From Chaetoceros tenuissimus (Eukaryota; Bacillariophyta; Thalassiosirophyceae; Chaetocerotales; Chaetocerotaceae), in the NCBI GenBank assembly GCA_021927905.1, contig BLLK01000075.1, positions 248,001 through 312,000 of the forward strand: DNA of 64,000 nucleotides. Reading direction: 5' to 3'. The notes under the pieces were generated by a model, which worked only from the letters and a program-made list of their open reading frames with translations, ran no database searches and had not been told where the DNA came from. Of the stretch, positions 41,714 through 51,800 are shown piece by piece. The position numbers and the translations under genes are program-made. Numbering within the stretch: position 1 is the stretch's first letter; every line of letters begins with the position of its first letter.

Positions 41714-44299
41714 ATGAATGAACATCTAATTTTGACTAAATTAAATATGAAATTTACAGATGCAGTTGACGAGTTGAATGAATCTTTCGGCATTATTGGT
41801 AAGTCTTGTGATGCGGAGAATCCAAGAAAGGGAACGAAAGAAAAACAAGAGTCGGAAGAAGCCTTTCCTGAAGATCTTAGCGACGATGAAAGGATGATCA
41901 GGTTAATTGAGAAAGTATTAGCGTCTCCTCCGGAAGAGTTTGTGTTGTCTCCTTTCAAGTTTGAGGATTCTAAAGAAGCCAGGGAGCATAATTCCAAGAT
42001 TTTGGAGAGTTTCAATTACGATTTCAAAAAATGTATGGATGAAATCGACATTTCAGTCATTCATCCAGGAAGTGAATTCCGGGATCCTGATTTATTGGAA
42101 CCAATCTTAAAAGATCATCCCGATTGGCCAGTCTTGAAGGCCATCATGAAGACAGGAGTGGACTTGGGACTAGATAAAGAACTAAAAAGGGACGAAGATA
42201 CTCGGAAGAAGGACTTTGAGGATGCCCTCAAAAAAGGGAACAGTGGGACAATGAGAGATCCCCTAGCAGCTAATACTGTGAAAGAAAATCAAGAGAAGGA
42301 AGTCACTTACAGAAGGGTGATCCCAATAACTCTGGAATGCGCTAGCAAACTCAAGAACGCTTCCATTTGTCCGTTGGGATGCGCGATACAATGGACGATT
42401 GATGAGGAAGGTCGGAAAAAGATAAAAATGAGGACGACCCACAACCTTTCCTTTGAGTGGCTCTCTGGACTCTCAGTGAATTCCATGGTGGAGAAAAAGC
42501 AGTTGGAAGAAATTCTCTATGGTCACTGTTTAATTCGTGTTATTCATATTATGCACAAAATGCGTTTAAAGCATCCGGAAATTGCTATTTTACTTTCGAA
42601 GTTCGATATTGACTCGGCCTTCAGGAGGATGCACAGTCAGCCGGATCAAGCCCCACTCTTTTTAACTGTCCTACATGATGAGGATGGAGATGGTGCGTAC
42701 CTTGATACGAGAATGCCATTTGGAGCAAATCAAGGTCCAGGAAAGTTCGGAAAAATTAGTGAAACTGTAACGGATCTTGCGAATCACCTTATGGTGAATG
42801 AATGTTGGACTCCTGCAAGACTGAAATCCTCATTTTCAAAAGATATTCCGCCAAAGAAAATCTTACCAAAATCAGTAAAATTTGGAAAAGCTATTCCTCT
42901 GTTGGTAGATATAAAGGATCATGACTCATACTGGGACGTATTTGTTGATGATCTCATCAACGTCACATTGGACCAGATGAACCTTGAAGGAAAAGCAAGA
43001 GAAGCAGCTGCGATCGCTTTGGAACTTCTCTTTCGCCCGAATTCAGATAACGAAGAAGTAAAAAGAAACACGATTTTAAGTTTGAAAAAGCTTTTGGCCG
43101 AAGGTGGACAGGAGGAAATTCGTGTGATTCTAGGTTGGCTCATCAATTCTAGGGAATGGAATATTAAAATCCCCCATGAAAAGGCAACACGATGGATGTC
43201 TGATATAGACGAGTTGATTGAGAAAGGATTGCATCGTCAAAAAGTAACGAGGAAAGACATTGAATCAGTACTTGGAAAGGCTAATGAAGCTTCATTCATT
43301 GTAAGAGAACTTAGATTCTTCTTCTCCCGCTTGAGATATCGGTTGAAGATTGCCATAAAATATAGAAGGGCCTTCTTACAACCTGGTGAAATTGAGGACC
43401 TTAGACTCATCAGAAATACCATTGAAATTCTCTCAGAAAAAGGCCGCTCCTTGAATCATGTCAGTATGACCATTCCTAGCTTGTTTCTGAAGCAAGACGC
43501 GAGTACTTCTGTAGGAATAGGTGGTTTCATGGACCTTGGATATGGTTGGAGAATCATTTTTCATCCGGAGATCCTGAAATTTTTTCACATCAACACCTTG
43601 GAGCATATGGCAGGAGTTGCGAATATCTGGATGGCGATAAAATTACTTAATATCAACGGCGACGGAAATGGAATGAAATTCCTAGACCAAAGCGATAATA
43701 TGACGGCAATTGCTTGGATGCTGAGGTCCACTTACTATGAGAAGGAGAATAGACCAGAGGCTATCCTGAGAGAGATCATGGCTAGACACTTAGCGACTCT
43801 TCTTTTTCAATCGGATACTGGCACGTATCTTCAGCATATAAAAGGGATCGATAACATCATTGCTGATATCTTATCAAGAAATAGAAATTTATCTAACAAC
43901 GACATTCACACTTTAATTTCACAGGAAGCAGAAGAGTTTCTCAACAAAACAAACTTCGAACTGAAGATGACGGACGTTCCGGAGGAGATTATCTCTTGGA
44001 TAGAATCTCTCGTGCTGAAAATGATGCATCTGAAGGGGTTACCAAGGGGACAACGGACAAAGATTGTGAATATTTTAGAAAATGGCGGGCTTTCACAACC
44101 CGAGCCGGACTTCCTCTTTTCCTCGATAACATCAGTAGAGAAGAACAGATTAAAATCTGTGGTGCTTTCGCGTACGAAATCAGACATAATCGGTTTGGCA
44201 AGAAGTCACTTAGTAAACTTAAAGGAGATACAGTCGAAACTACCCTCGACTCTGTTTGCAAGACCTTCGTCGCGAATGGGATTCCCAGTCCCCAAGTAG
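41714..44299 (+). CDS. Reverse transcriptase/RNase H of the DIRS/PAT element
   Basis: An 861-residue frame. Reverse-transcriptase landmarks: SKFDIDSAFRRMHSQ, RMPFGANQGPGKF and DVFVDDLINVT (the DD active-site pair). A DIRS-type RNase H region follows (LKQDASTSVGIGG, NTLEHMAGVAN, DQSDNMTAIAW). The 3' end overlaps the recombinase frame by about 300 bp, as is common in this family. Confidence 0.85.
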   Translation: MNEHLILTKLNMKFTDAVDELNESFGIIGKSCDAENPRKGTKEKQESEEAFPEDLSDDERMIRLIEKVLASPPEEFVLSPFKFEDSKEAREHNSKILESFNYDFKKCMDEIDISVIHPGSEFRDPDLLEPILKDHPDWPVLKAIMKTGVDLGLDKELKRDEDTRKKDFEDALKKGNSGTMRDPLAANTVKENQEKEVTYRRVIPITLECASKLKNASICPLGCAIQWTIDEEGRKKIKMRTTHNLSFEWLSGLSVNSMVEKKQLEEILYGHCLIRVIHIMHKMRLKHPEIAILLSKFDIDSAFRRMHSQPDQAPLFLTVLHDEDGDGAYLDTRMPFGANQGPGKFGKISETVTDLANHLMVNECWTPARLKSSFSKDIPPKKILPKSVKFGKAIPLLVDIKDHDSYWDVFVDDLINVTLDQMNLEGKAREAAAIALELLFRPNSDNEEVKRNTILSLKKLLAEGGQEEIRVILGWLINSREWNIKIPHEKATRWMSDIDELIEKGLHRQKVTRKDIESVLGKANEASFIVRELRFFFSRLRYRLKIAIKYRRAFLQPGEIEDLRLIRNTIEILSEKGRSLNHVSMTIPSLFLKQDASTSVGIGGFMDLGYGWRIIFHPEILKFFHINTLEHMAGVANIWMAIKLLNINGDGNGMKFLDQSDNMTAIAWMLRSTYYEKENRPEAILREIMARHLATLLFQSDTGTYLQHIKGIDNIIADILSRNRNLSNNDIHTLISQEAEEFLNKTNFELKMTDVPEEIISWIESLVLKMMHLKGLPRGQRTKIVNILENGGLSQPEPDFLFSSITSVEKNRLKSVVLSRTKSDIIGLARSHLVNLKEIQSKLPSTLFARPSSRMGFPVPK

Positions 44300-45093
44300 G
44301 TGTCAATGGTAAAAAAGGAATTCTAATTGATAGACAGATAAAAGGTTACAAGGACGAAGACGAACCAACGAAAAGGCAACCAGCTCTCCCAGTAAGATTC
44401 TTTTTATTCTTGAGTGGTTTACTTTGTTTCAATGAGAGAGAACGTGTTATAAGAGACTTAATCCTAATTGCATTCTTTTTCTTAATGAGATCATGTGAAT
44501 ATTCCGAAACTCCAAACAAGAAAAACAAAAGAACAAAACTTTTAGAGTTAAGGGATATTACTTTTATAGTAGGTGGTAGAGAAATCCCTTGGAATGGAAA
44601 TATAGACAATGCGAGTGAAGTATTAGTGACTTTCAGAAACCAGAAGAATGGCCAAAAGATGGAAACAATTTCACAATCGAAAACGGACCTTGACTTGTGT
44701 CCCTGCAAAGTGATGATCAGACTAGTTAAAAGACTTCGGAAATATAAGGAAACGAAGGGATCTACTCAGATAAACACTTATTATTTCAAAGGGAAAATAG
44801 GTTTAGTTCGAAATACGGATATTACAAACAAGTTGAAATCCACAGTCCGAACTATGGGAAAGGATGACTTGGGAATTGAATCTCACGAAGTAGGAACACA
44901 CTCTCTCAGAGCTTCTTTCGCTTTGATGATGGCTTTGATGAATATTCCAGATTCAAGGATTATGATCTTAGGTAGATGGAAATCAGAAGCTTTTAAGAAA
45001 TACATTCAACGTCAAATTATAAAGGTTAGGGATACCACTGCATATAAAGCCTTAAGATCTATCACTTCGAACTTCAGAATAAAAATGAGATAA
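43996..45093 (+). CDS. Tyrosine recombinase of the DIRS/PAT element
   Basis: The open frame is about 365 codons; the exact start is unclear because it overlaps the reverse-transcriptase frame and has no early ATG. Tyrosine-recombinase landmarks are present: Arg in FLMRSCEYSE, HSLRASFALM (H-x-L-R), GRWKSEAFKKYIQRQ with the Trp and the nucleophile Tyr. This enzyme would integrate the circular DNA copy. Confidence 0.85.
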   Translation: MDRISRAENDASEGVTKGTTDKDCEYFRKWRAFTTRAGLPLFLDNISREEQIKICGAFAYEIRHNRFGKKSLSKLKGDTVETTLDSVCKTFVANGIPSPQVGVNGKKGILIDRQIKGYKDEDEPTKRQPALPVRFFLFLSGLLCFNERERVIRDLILIAFFFLMRSCEYSETPNKKNKRTKLLELRDITFIVGGREIPWNGNIDNASEVLVTFRNQKNGQKMETISQSKTDLDLCPCKVMIRLVKRLRKYKETKGSTQINTYYFKGKIGLVRNTDITNKLKSTVRTMGKDDLGIESHEVGTHSLRASFALMMALMNIPDSRIMILGRWKSEAFKKYIQRQIIKVRDTTAYKALRSITSNFRIKMR

Positions 45094-45179
45094 AACAGAT
45101 ACACTCAAATTAATGGCAAAAATCTAAAGATAATCGTGTATCTCGACCTCCTTTGGAGATCTTGCTTTCACTCATTAGA

Positions 45180-45420
45180 TTGGTTTGACATCTTTGATTT
45201 TGCATTCAATGAGTCCATTTCATTTCTCGCATTTTCTTTCATTTGGATCTGACTTATTGAAATACAATATCATCTCCATGCCTTGCATGACATCACACCT
45301 TTACCTAAGTGGACGGGTCTCCGACCAGCAAGCGTAGGTTTATTCCTATGAAACATTATACTTACAACATCACTGTAAATATCGATATTGAAGGTATCAG
45401 AACTATTGTGGCTATAGTCA
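45180..45420 (+). repeat. Split direct repeat B1
   Basis: 241 bp beginning TTGGTTTGACATC and ending CTATAGTCA. Its two parts recur at 45577-45733 and 46105-46188. Confidence 0.88.
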
Positions 45421-45561
45421 GTTCTTGTTCTGATTGATTTTGAAATTTCGAATTTCAGTCACACAACCAAAAGTCTCTTTGTCACTTCATTTCATTCTTT
45501 TTGGAAGTGTTGACTTGTTAGTCGAAATTTCGATTGTTGGAAGATGTTAATGTTTTCAGCA
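45421..45561 (+). repeat. Split direct repeat A2
   Basis: Identical to A1 (38605-38745). Directly follows B1. Confidence 0.9.
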
Positions 45562-45576
45562 CCCACCCACCAACCC

Positions 45577-46188
45577 TTGGTTTGACATCTTTGATTTTGC
45601 ATTCAATGAGTCCATTTCATTTCTCACATTTTCTTTCATTTGGATCTGACTTATTGAAATACAATATCATCTCCATGCCTTGCATGACGTCACACCTTTA
45701 CCTAAGTGGACGGGTCTCCGACCAGCAAGCGTACAGCTGGTTTCACGGATCGAGTAGATATCGTAGAAAAACACCCGGAGTTGGTACAATTTGTACGTTG
45801 ACAGCTAAAAATACTGAAACGTCATCATGAGAAAAGCTAGGTGAAATACACGAAGAATTGCTATAAAATAAATAAACAAATTCAGTTGGATCCGTTTCAG
45901 ACCGAACTTCTTCAATAGGTGAGGATACTTAGTCTGATGGGGATCCAACTGAATTTTTATATTTAAGGTTTTACATTATGGTATGCATCATACTATAATT
46001 TGTACGGTTCATCGTAGGCAAAAAATATCCTAAAAGGCCTAAATGACTCCACCCGTATGTTTTTGCGTAGAATCTACGGCAGCATCAAAAATCGTGAAAC
46101 CAGCGGTTTATTCCTATGAAACATTATACTTACAACATCACTGTAAATATCGATATTGAAGGTATCAGAACTATTGTGGCTATAGTCA
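45577..46188 (+). repeat. Split direct repeat B2, with an inserted MITE
   Basis: Same sequence as B1 with about 1% difference, interrupted by 45734-46104. Its end at 46188 is the right end of the element. Confidence 0.88.
45734..46104. mobile_element. Small inverted-repeat element (MITE) nested in B2
   Basis: B1 reads straight through this point (GCGTA|GGTTTATT), so the 371 bp are an insertion. Ends are GCTGGTTTCACG and its reverse complement CGTGAAACCAGC. Inside are hairpin arms TTCAGTTGGATCC and GGATCCAACTGAA (about 45880 and 45940). No coding capacity and no clear target duplication. Confidence 0.75.
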
Positions 46189-46457
46189 TGTAGAAGAATG
46201 TGAAGAAATAATAAAGCAAATAAACTTTCAATATGTTTGTAAAAAGCATCTAGACTTCAAAATCTTGTACTATGCGCGATATCAAACTTCATCAGGAGTT
46301 AAAAATGCAGTTGAAAAAAGAAACAATGAAAAAGAATGTGTTTATTTTGTATTTAAGCAGCAGCTTTTGCTGGTTTTTATCTGTGTACAGATTTGCTTCA
46401 AGGTATTCTACAGGGCTGTTACCAAAGCTAGTTTTAAATTAGGTTTTGTTAAGTTTT

Positions 46458-47249
46458 TCAAATAATAGTCTCTCCCGTCATCTCTCCAATGTATCGTTTT
46501 ATCAACTTGTGTTGGTCTATATCTGCATAAGGATTTGCCTCGAGGTATTGCAAAGGGCTAATGCCAATTGAGTTGGGAACTTTGAAGTTACCAAGACCTT
46601 TGCGTCTGACTATTCCATATACGATATCTTCCATAGGATTATACGATGAGCATGCACGATGCAGTTCAAATTCCTCATTCCTGTTGATGTTTCTAATCCA
46701 ATCATTAGTTTCTTCGAAATAAATATTGCTTTCGTGTGGAGAAGTTTCAAGCAACTTTGTTGACGAAATAACACCTTGTCTCAGTTGAGTTTGTTGCGGT
46801 ACATGGAAGATGATCAACTCTTTACACCATGCAAATGCGTAACTTCCAATCCATCCACAGGATGGTGGAATGTAGATTGAAGTTAGAGATCTACAGCCAT
46901 AGAATGCCTCTTTTCCAATGAATTGCAAGTTTGTCGAAAGTCGAACATATGAGAGTCTCGTGAGACCACCGAAAGCTCTCTTTTCAATCCTTCGAACACT
47001 ATCTGACATAATGACTGTTTCCACTTTCTCACCATCTACAAAAGTCAATTCAGGAATCACTTCCACTCCGGGAAGAACGATGATGACCTCCCAATTTTCT
47101 CTCTCATGATTTAAATCAGCATACATATCATCATAATCTTCCCAAACAGGATTCCATAGTTTCTCTCCGTTGTAAAAGCAAGTCAATTTGCCTTTGTACA
47201 TTCGCACTCCTGGTATGAATCGCCGCCATTCTTCCGTTTGAACCCTCAT
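46458..47249 (-). CDS. BspA-like leucine-rich-repeat protein
   Basis: 263 residues from an ATG at 47249. The N-terminal family block is MRVQTEEWRRFIPGVRMYKG. Residues about 65-165 are LRR_5/BspA-type repeats (VEVIPELTF, VRRIEKRAFGGLTRLSYVRL, LQFIGKEAFYGCRSLTSIYI, IGSYAFAWCKELI). The C-terminus HRACSSYNPMEDIVYGIVRR and NPYADIDQHKLIKRYI is shared with the gene at 58234. No signal peptide or membrane segment. The family is expanded in diatoms, and BspA-type repeats usually bind other proteins; function unknown. Other copies nearby are broken or fused with a hydrolase gene. Confidence 0.82.
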   Translation of the reverse strand: MRVQTEEWRRFIPGVRMYKGKLTCFYNGEKLWNPVWEDYDDMYADLNHERENWEVIIVLPGVEVIPELTFVDGEKVETVIMSDSVRRIEKRAFGGLTRLSYVRLSTNLQFIGKEAFYGCRSLTSIYIPPSCGWIGSYAFAWCKELIIFHVPQQTQLRQGVISSTKLLETSPHESNIYFEETNDWIRNINRNEEFELHRACSSYNPMEDIVYGIVRRKGLGNFKVPNSIGISPLQYLEANPYADIDQHKLIKRYIGEMTGETII

Positions 47250-47929
47250 TGTAATGCACTATTAAGAGATTAAACTATACAAAGGGCACTAACTCGACTT
47301 AATGGTCTACTTGTGAACTAGGGAGATATGTAGTGCCCATAAGTAATGTGTGTCCATACTGTAAAGGCTTTTTATTCCTAAAGCTTCCATGATGTTCACA
47401 CAAATAAGAAAATTCTGTCGGTCGTCCGGATGCTTGATACTCCGAAGTCCGAAAATAAGGCCTTTTTGATTTTATTCTTTTTCTTATTATGCAAACACCG
47501 ATAAATACAAAGAAATCAATGCATCGTCTGACTTTTCCATATCGCTAGATTACAAGCTTGTATAAAGAAGGAACAGTATCACTATCACTGCCTAATACAG
47601 CGAGCCAAAACGTAGTTATCACTTGATGGAAATCGAATCGATTAACCGCTATTACAACCGTCACAAACTAATCTTACAAGTACTGTAGTTGAATAATCTA
47701 CAGTAGGACCTAATAGGACAATAGCTATTGGAATATATAGTTTCAAGGAGAAAAACACTAGATTATTTCGAGATGATTCAAATATGAATGAGAGTAAATC
47801 AAAGAGTAATATGTGCGATATCAAACATCATCAACATCATCAGGAGTTGAATGCATTTTATGTAACAATCAAGATTGAAGAAAAGAAAATAGATGAGATT
47901 TGTACCTGTACGTCTATGAGATTTGTACC

Positions 47930-48030
47930 TCTACGTCCCCTAAGTATCTTTCCATTGTAAAAGAGAGTCATTTTTCCTCTTTGTAAACCCACACTCTTGG
48001 AATGAATCGCCACCGTTCTTCTGTCTGCAT
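47930..48030 (-). pseudogene. 5' fragment of a leucine-rich-repeat gene
   Basis: From an ATG at 48030 MQTEERWRFIPRVWVYK is read, then after a frame change MTLFYNGKILRGRR. This matches the N-terminus of the genes at 46458 and 58234. Nothing of the repeat region follows. Confidence 0.65.
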
Positions 48031-48148
48031 CCTCAATTCTTTTGTAAAATTCAGATATAGACAAAGGAAATTGATGTTTCTTTTGTATCAATATAAAGAT
48101 TGAGTCTGCGTATCGCAGTATGATCTATGCATGTTTTGGATCAACGAG

Positions 48149-48358
48149 TTATAGATGCTCAACAACTATCATAAAAAAAGCGAAGGCGTGAGCTATATAA
48201 AACTTGAACAAAAATAGCACTTTTTCAACGTTGAACGCATCTTTTGAATCCTTCCACGTTATGTATTCATCTATGAGTCGCAAATGCTCAACAACTATCA
48301 TCCAAAAAGCGAAGGCGTGAACTAAAGAAAACTTGAACAAAAAACAGCACTTATAGTC
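48149..48358. repeat. Direct repeat, two copies about 138 bp apart
   Basis: Both copies contain CTCAACAACTATCAT, AAAGCGAAGGCGTGA, AACTTGAACAAAAA and end in AGCACTT. Confidence 0.7.
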
Positions 48359-48469
48359 GAGTTTGCTTCAGCTTCAATTTCTTACGTAGCCAGTGAGAGT
48401 GGGTGGGAGTAGGTTGTTAGATTGAATTGAAAAAGGGAAGGTGAGAACGAATTGCTCCTAAGTTCAGAG

Positions 48470-48583
48470 AAAAGTAGCACTTTTATCTCGAGAGCAAAAA
48501 GTAGCACTTTTTCAAATCACTTCTTTACAGACGTATGCATGTTTCCTTGGTGAACTAAAATTTGAGTTAAAAGTAGCACTTTT
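48470..48583. promoter_or_regulatory. Repeated palindromic motif upstream of the silaffin-like gene
   Basis: AAAAGTAGCACTTTT occurs at 48470-48484, 48497-48511 and 48569-48583, with variants near 48210 and 48342. Arms AAAAGT and ACTTTT are complementary around AGC. It lies 280-650 bp before the start codon at 48863. It could be a transcription-factor site or only a degenerate tandem repeat: flanks such as GCATCTTTTGAATC and CGTCTTTTGAATC also recur. Confidence 0.45.
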
Positions 48584-48862
48584 CCAATCACTGCATACGT
48601 CTTTTGAATCGTTTCATGGTTTTGGAATATCTCTAAATTGCCAATCTTCGTAAGTCGTTGGTACAGCTGACAGATGTCAATATTTGAAAGAGTCGTTTCA
48701 AATACCAATATAGAGAGAGAAATAGCCTCTTTTCAAGAACACTATTAGAAAACTTGAAGTTTATAATACATAACATCACAAATAAAAAGTGACATTCATC
48801 TTCATCCTATTTCATTCCTTCCATTCCTTTCTAACATAAATCAAAAGATTTATCTAACAAAC

Positions 48863-51800
48863 ATGAAAGCATTACGCGTTCTTGCTCTCATCGCAGCGAG
48901 TCTTCTTTCTGCTACGGCTCTTCCACCACCAAAGCCAAAGCCAAATGTAAAGGCTCCAAAGCCAGTTCCGAAGCCAGTTCCGAAGCCACCCGTTCTAAAG
49001 CCATATCATCGAGAGCCAGTTCCAAGGCCAGTTCCAAAGCCAAATGTAAAGGCACCACCACCAAAGTCAAAGCCAAATGTAAAGGCACCACCAGTTCCAA
49101 AGCCAGTTCCGAAGCCACCCGTTCCAAAGCCATATCATCGAGAGCCAGTTCCAAGGCCAGTTCCAAAGCCAAATGTAAAGGCACCACCAGTTCCACAACC
49201 AGTTCCAAAGCCAAATGTAAAAGCACCACCACCAAAGTCGAAGCCAAATACGAACGCAAAGTCACCTAAAGCACCATCATCAAAGCAGAAGCCAACTGCT
49301 AATAAAAGCTTCAAAGATTCTAAGTCAGGCAAATCTAGTTCTACAAAGGGCAGTAAATCTGGAAAGGCAACCTCTGCTCCTACTTTAAGCACCAGTCCTT
49401 CTGTTTCAGCCAATCCTTCAGCGGTCCCTACTACTAGTATGATGCCGACTGTGTCTGATGCGCCAACTACATCGAATAAGAAAGGCAAGTCTAGTAAAAG
49501 CACTAAGTCGGGAAAAGAACCCTCCAAAGGTCCTCCACCATCCAAACTCCCTCCTCCGTCCAAGTTGTGTAAATCTACAAAGTGTACATCTCCGAAGTCT
49601 AATTCATCAAAGAAGTCTTCACCAAAGTCTAATTCTTCGAAGAAGTCTTCACCAAAGTCGAGTTCTCCAAAGAAGTCTTCTTCTCTGAAGTCTAAGTCTA
49701 ATTCATCAAAGAAGTCTTCACCAAAGTCTAATTCTTCGAAGAAGTCTCAACCAAAGTCGAGTTCTCCAAAGAAGTCTTCTTCTCCAAAGTCTAAGTCTAC
49801 TAAAAGCTCAAAGTCAAACAAATCTGATTCCGGAAAAAGCAGTAAATCTGGAAAGGCAACCTCTGCTCCTACTTTAAGTACCAGTCCTTCTGTTTCAGTC
49901 AATCCTTCAGTAGACCCAACTACTAGTATGATGCCGACTGTGTCTGATGCGCCAACTACATCGAATAAGAAAGGCAAGTCTAGTAAAAGCACTAAGTCGG
50001 GAAAAGAACCCTCCAAGGGTCCTCCACCATCCAAACTCCCTCCTCCGTCCAAGTTGTGTAAATCTACAAAGTGTACATCTCCGAAGTCTAATTCATCAAA
50101 GAAGTCTTCACCAAAGTCTAATTCTTCGAAGAAGTCTCAACCAAAGTCGAGTTCTCCAAAGAAGTCTTCTTCTCCAAAGTCTAAGTCTACTAAAAGCTCA
50201 AAGTCAAACAAATCTGATTCCGGAAAAAGCAGTAAATCTGGAAAGGCAACCTCTGCTCCTACTTTAAGTACCAGTCCTTCTGTTTCAGTCAATCCTTCAG
50301 TAGACCCAACTACTAGTATGATGCCGACTGTGTCTGATGCGCCAACTACATCGAATAAGAAAGGCAAGTCTAGTAAAAGCACTAAGTCGGGAAAAGAACC
50401 CTCCAAGGGTCCTCCACCATCCAAACTCCCTCCTCCGTCCAAGTTGTGTAAATCTACAAAGTGTACATCTCCGAAGTCTAATTCATCAAAGAAGTCTTCA
50501 CCAAAGTCTAATTCTTCGAAGAAGTCTACTTCTCTGAAGTCAAGTTCTTCGAAGAAGTCTTCTTCACCAAAGTCTAATTCTTCGAAGAAGTCTTCACCAA
50601 AGTCGAGTTCTCCAAAGAAGTCTTCTTCTCTGAAGTCTAAGTCTAATTCATCAAAGAAGTCTTCACCAAAGTCTAATTCTTCGAAGAAGTCTTCACCAAA
50701 GTCGAGTTCTCCAAAGAAGTCTTCTTCTCTGAAGTCTAAGTCTAATTCATCAAAGAAGTCTTCACCAAATTCTAATTCTTCGAAGAAGTCTCAACCAAAG
50801 TCGAGTTCTCCAAAGAAGTCTTCTTCTCCAAAGTCTAAGTCTACTAAAAGCTCAAAGTCAAACAAATCTGATTCCGGAAAAAGCAGTAAATCTGGAAAGG
50901 CAACCTCTGCTCCTACTTTAAGTACCAGTCCTTCTGTTTCAGTCAATCCTTCAGTAGACCCAACTACTAGTATGATGCCGACTGTGTCTGATGCGCCAAC
51001 TACATCGAATAAGAAAGGCAAGTCTAGTAAAAGCACTAAGTCGGGAAAAGAACCCTCCAAAGGTCCTCCACCATCCAAACTCCCTCCTCCGTCCAAGTTG
51101 TGTAAATCTACAAAGTGTACATCTCCGAAGTCTAATTCTAATTCATCAAAGAAGTCTTCACCAAAGTCTAATTCTTCGAAGAAGTCTTCACCAAAGTCGA
51201 GTTCTCCAAAGAAGTCTTCTTCTCTGAAGTCTAAGTCTAATTCATCAAAGAAGTCTTCACCAAAGTCTAATTCTTCGAAGAAGTCTCAACCAAAGTCGAG
51301 TTCTCCAAAGAAGTCTTCTTCTCCAAAGTCTAAGTCTACTAAAAGCTCAAAGTCAAACAAATCTGATTCCGGAAAAAGCAGTAAATCTGGAAAGGCAACC
51401 TCTGCTCCTACTTTAAGTACCAGTCCTTCTGTTTCAGTCAATCCTTCAGTAGACCCAACTACTAGTATGATGCCGACTGTGTCTGATGCGCCAACTACAT
51501 CGAACAAGAAAGGAAAGTCCACTAAAAGCTCAAAGTCAAACAAATCTGGTTCCGGAAAAGGCAATAAATCTGGAAAGGCAACATCTTCTCCTACTGTTAC
51601 ATCTTCTCCTTCTCTTACTACAAGTCCTTCAGCGATCCCTACTACTAGTATGATGCCGACTGTGTCTGATGCGCCAACTACATCGAACAAGAAAGGCAAG
51701 TCCAGTAAAAGCTCCAAAAGTATTACGAGTCCGTCGAAAGGGAAACAAATCAAAAGCCCAAAAGGAAGTGATATGGTTCCTACTGGTTCTTCCAAAAGCT

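Larger units (their letters stand above)
38605..46188 (+). mobile_element. DIRS/PAT-type retroelement with tyrosine recombinase and split direct repeats
   Basis: Parts in order: repeat A1 (38605-38745), leader with tandem repeats, a gag-like frame, a reverse transcriptase/RNase H frame, a tyrosine recombinase frame overlapping it, then B1 (45180-45420), A2 (45421-45561) and B2 (45577-46188). The A1-frames-B1-A2-B2 order is typical of PAT-like DIRS elements, which integrate with a recombinase instead of an integrase and make no target duplication. A1 and A2 are identical and B1 and B2 differ by about 1%, so the insertion is young. It looks whole, apart from a 371-bp MITE within B2. Confidence 0.85.
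47250..48862. other. Long upstream region of the silaffin-like gene
   Basis: About 1.6 kb without an intact gene. It holds a leucine-rich-repeat gene fragment (47930-48030), a direct repeat (48149-48358) and several copies of a palindromic motif (48470-48583). Confidence 0.5.

Noticed and set aside
38605-45561. The 141-bp direct repeats as long terminal repeats
   Set aside because: A second pair of repeats (B1, B2) is interleaved, a tyrosine recombinase is encoded and no integrase is seen, so split direct repeats of a DIRS/PAT element fit better.
49350-51500. Regular repeats that might suggest a CRISPR array or satellite
   Set aside because: Units are coding, of unequal length, and stay in one frame with a signal peptide and a conserved C-terminus.
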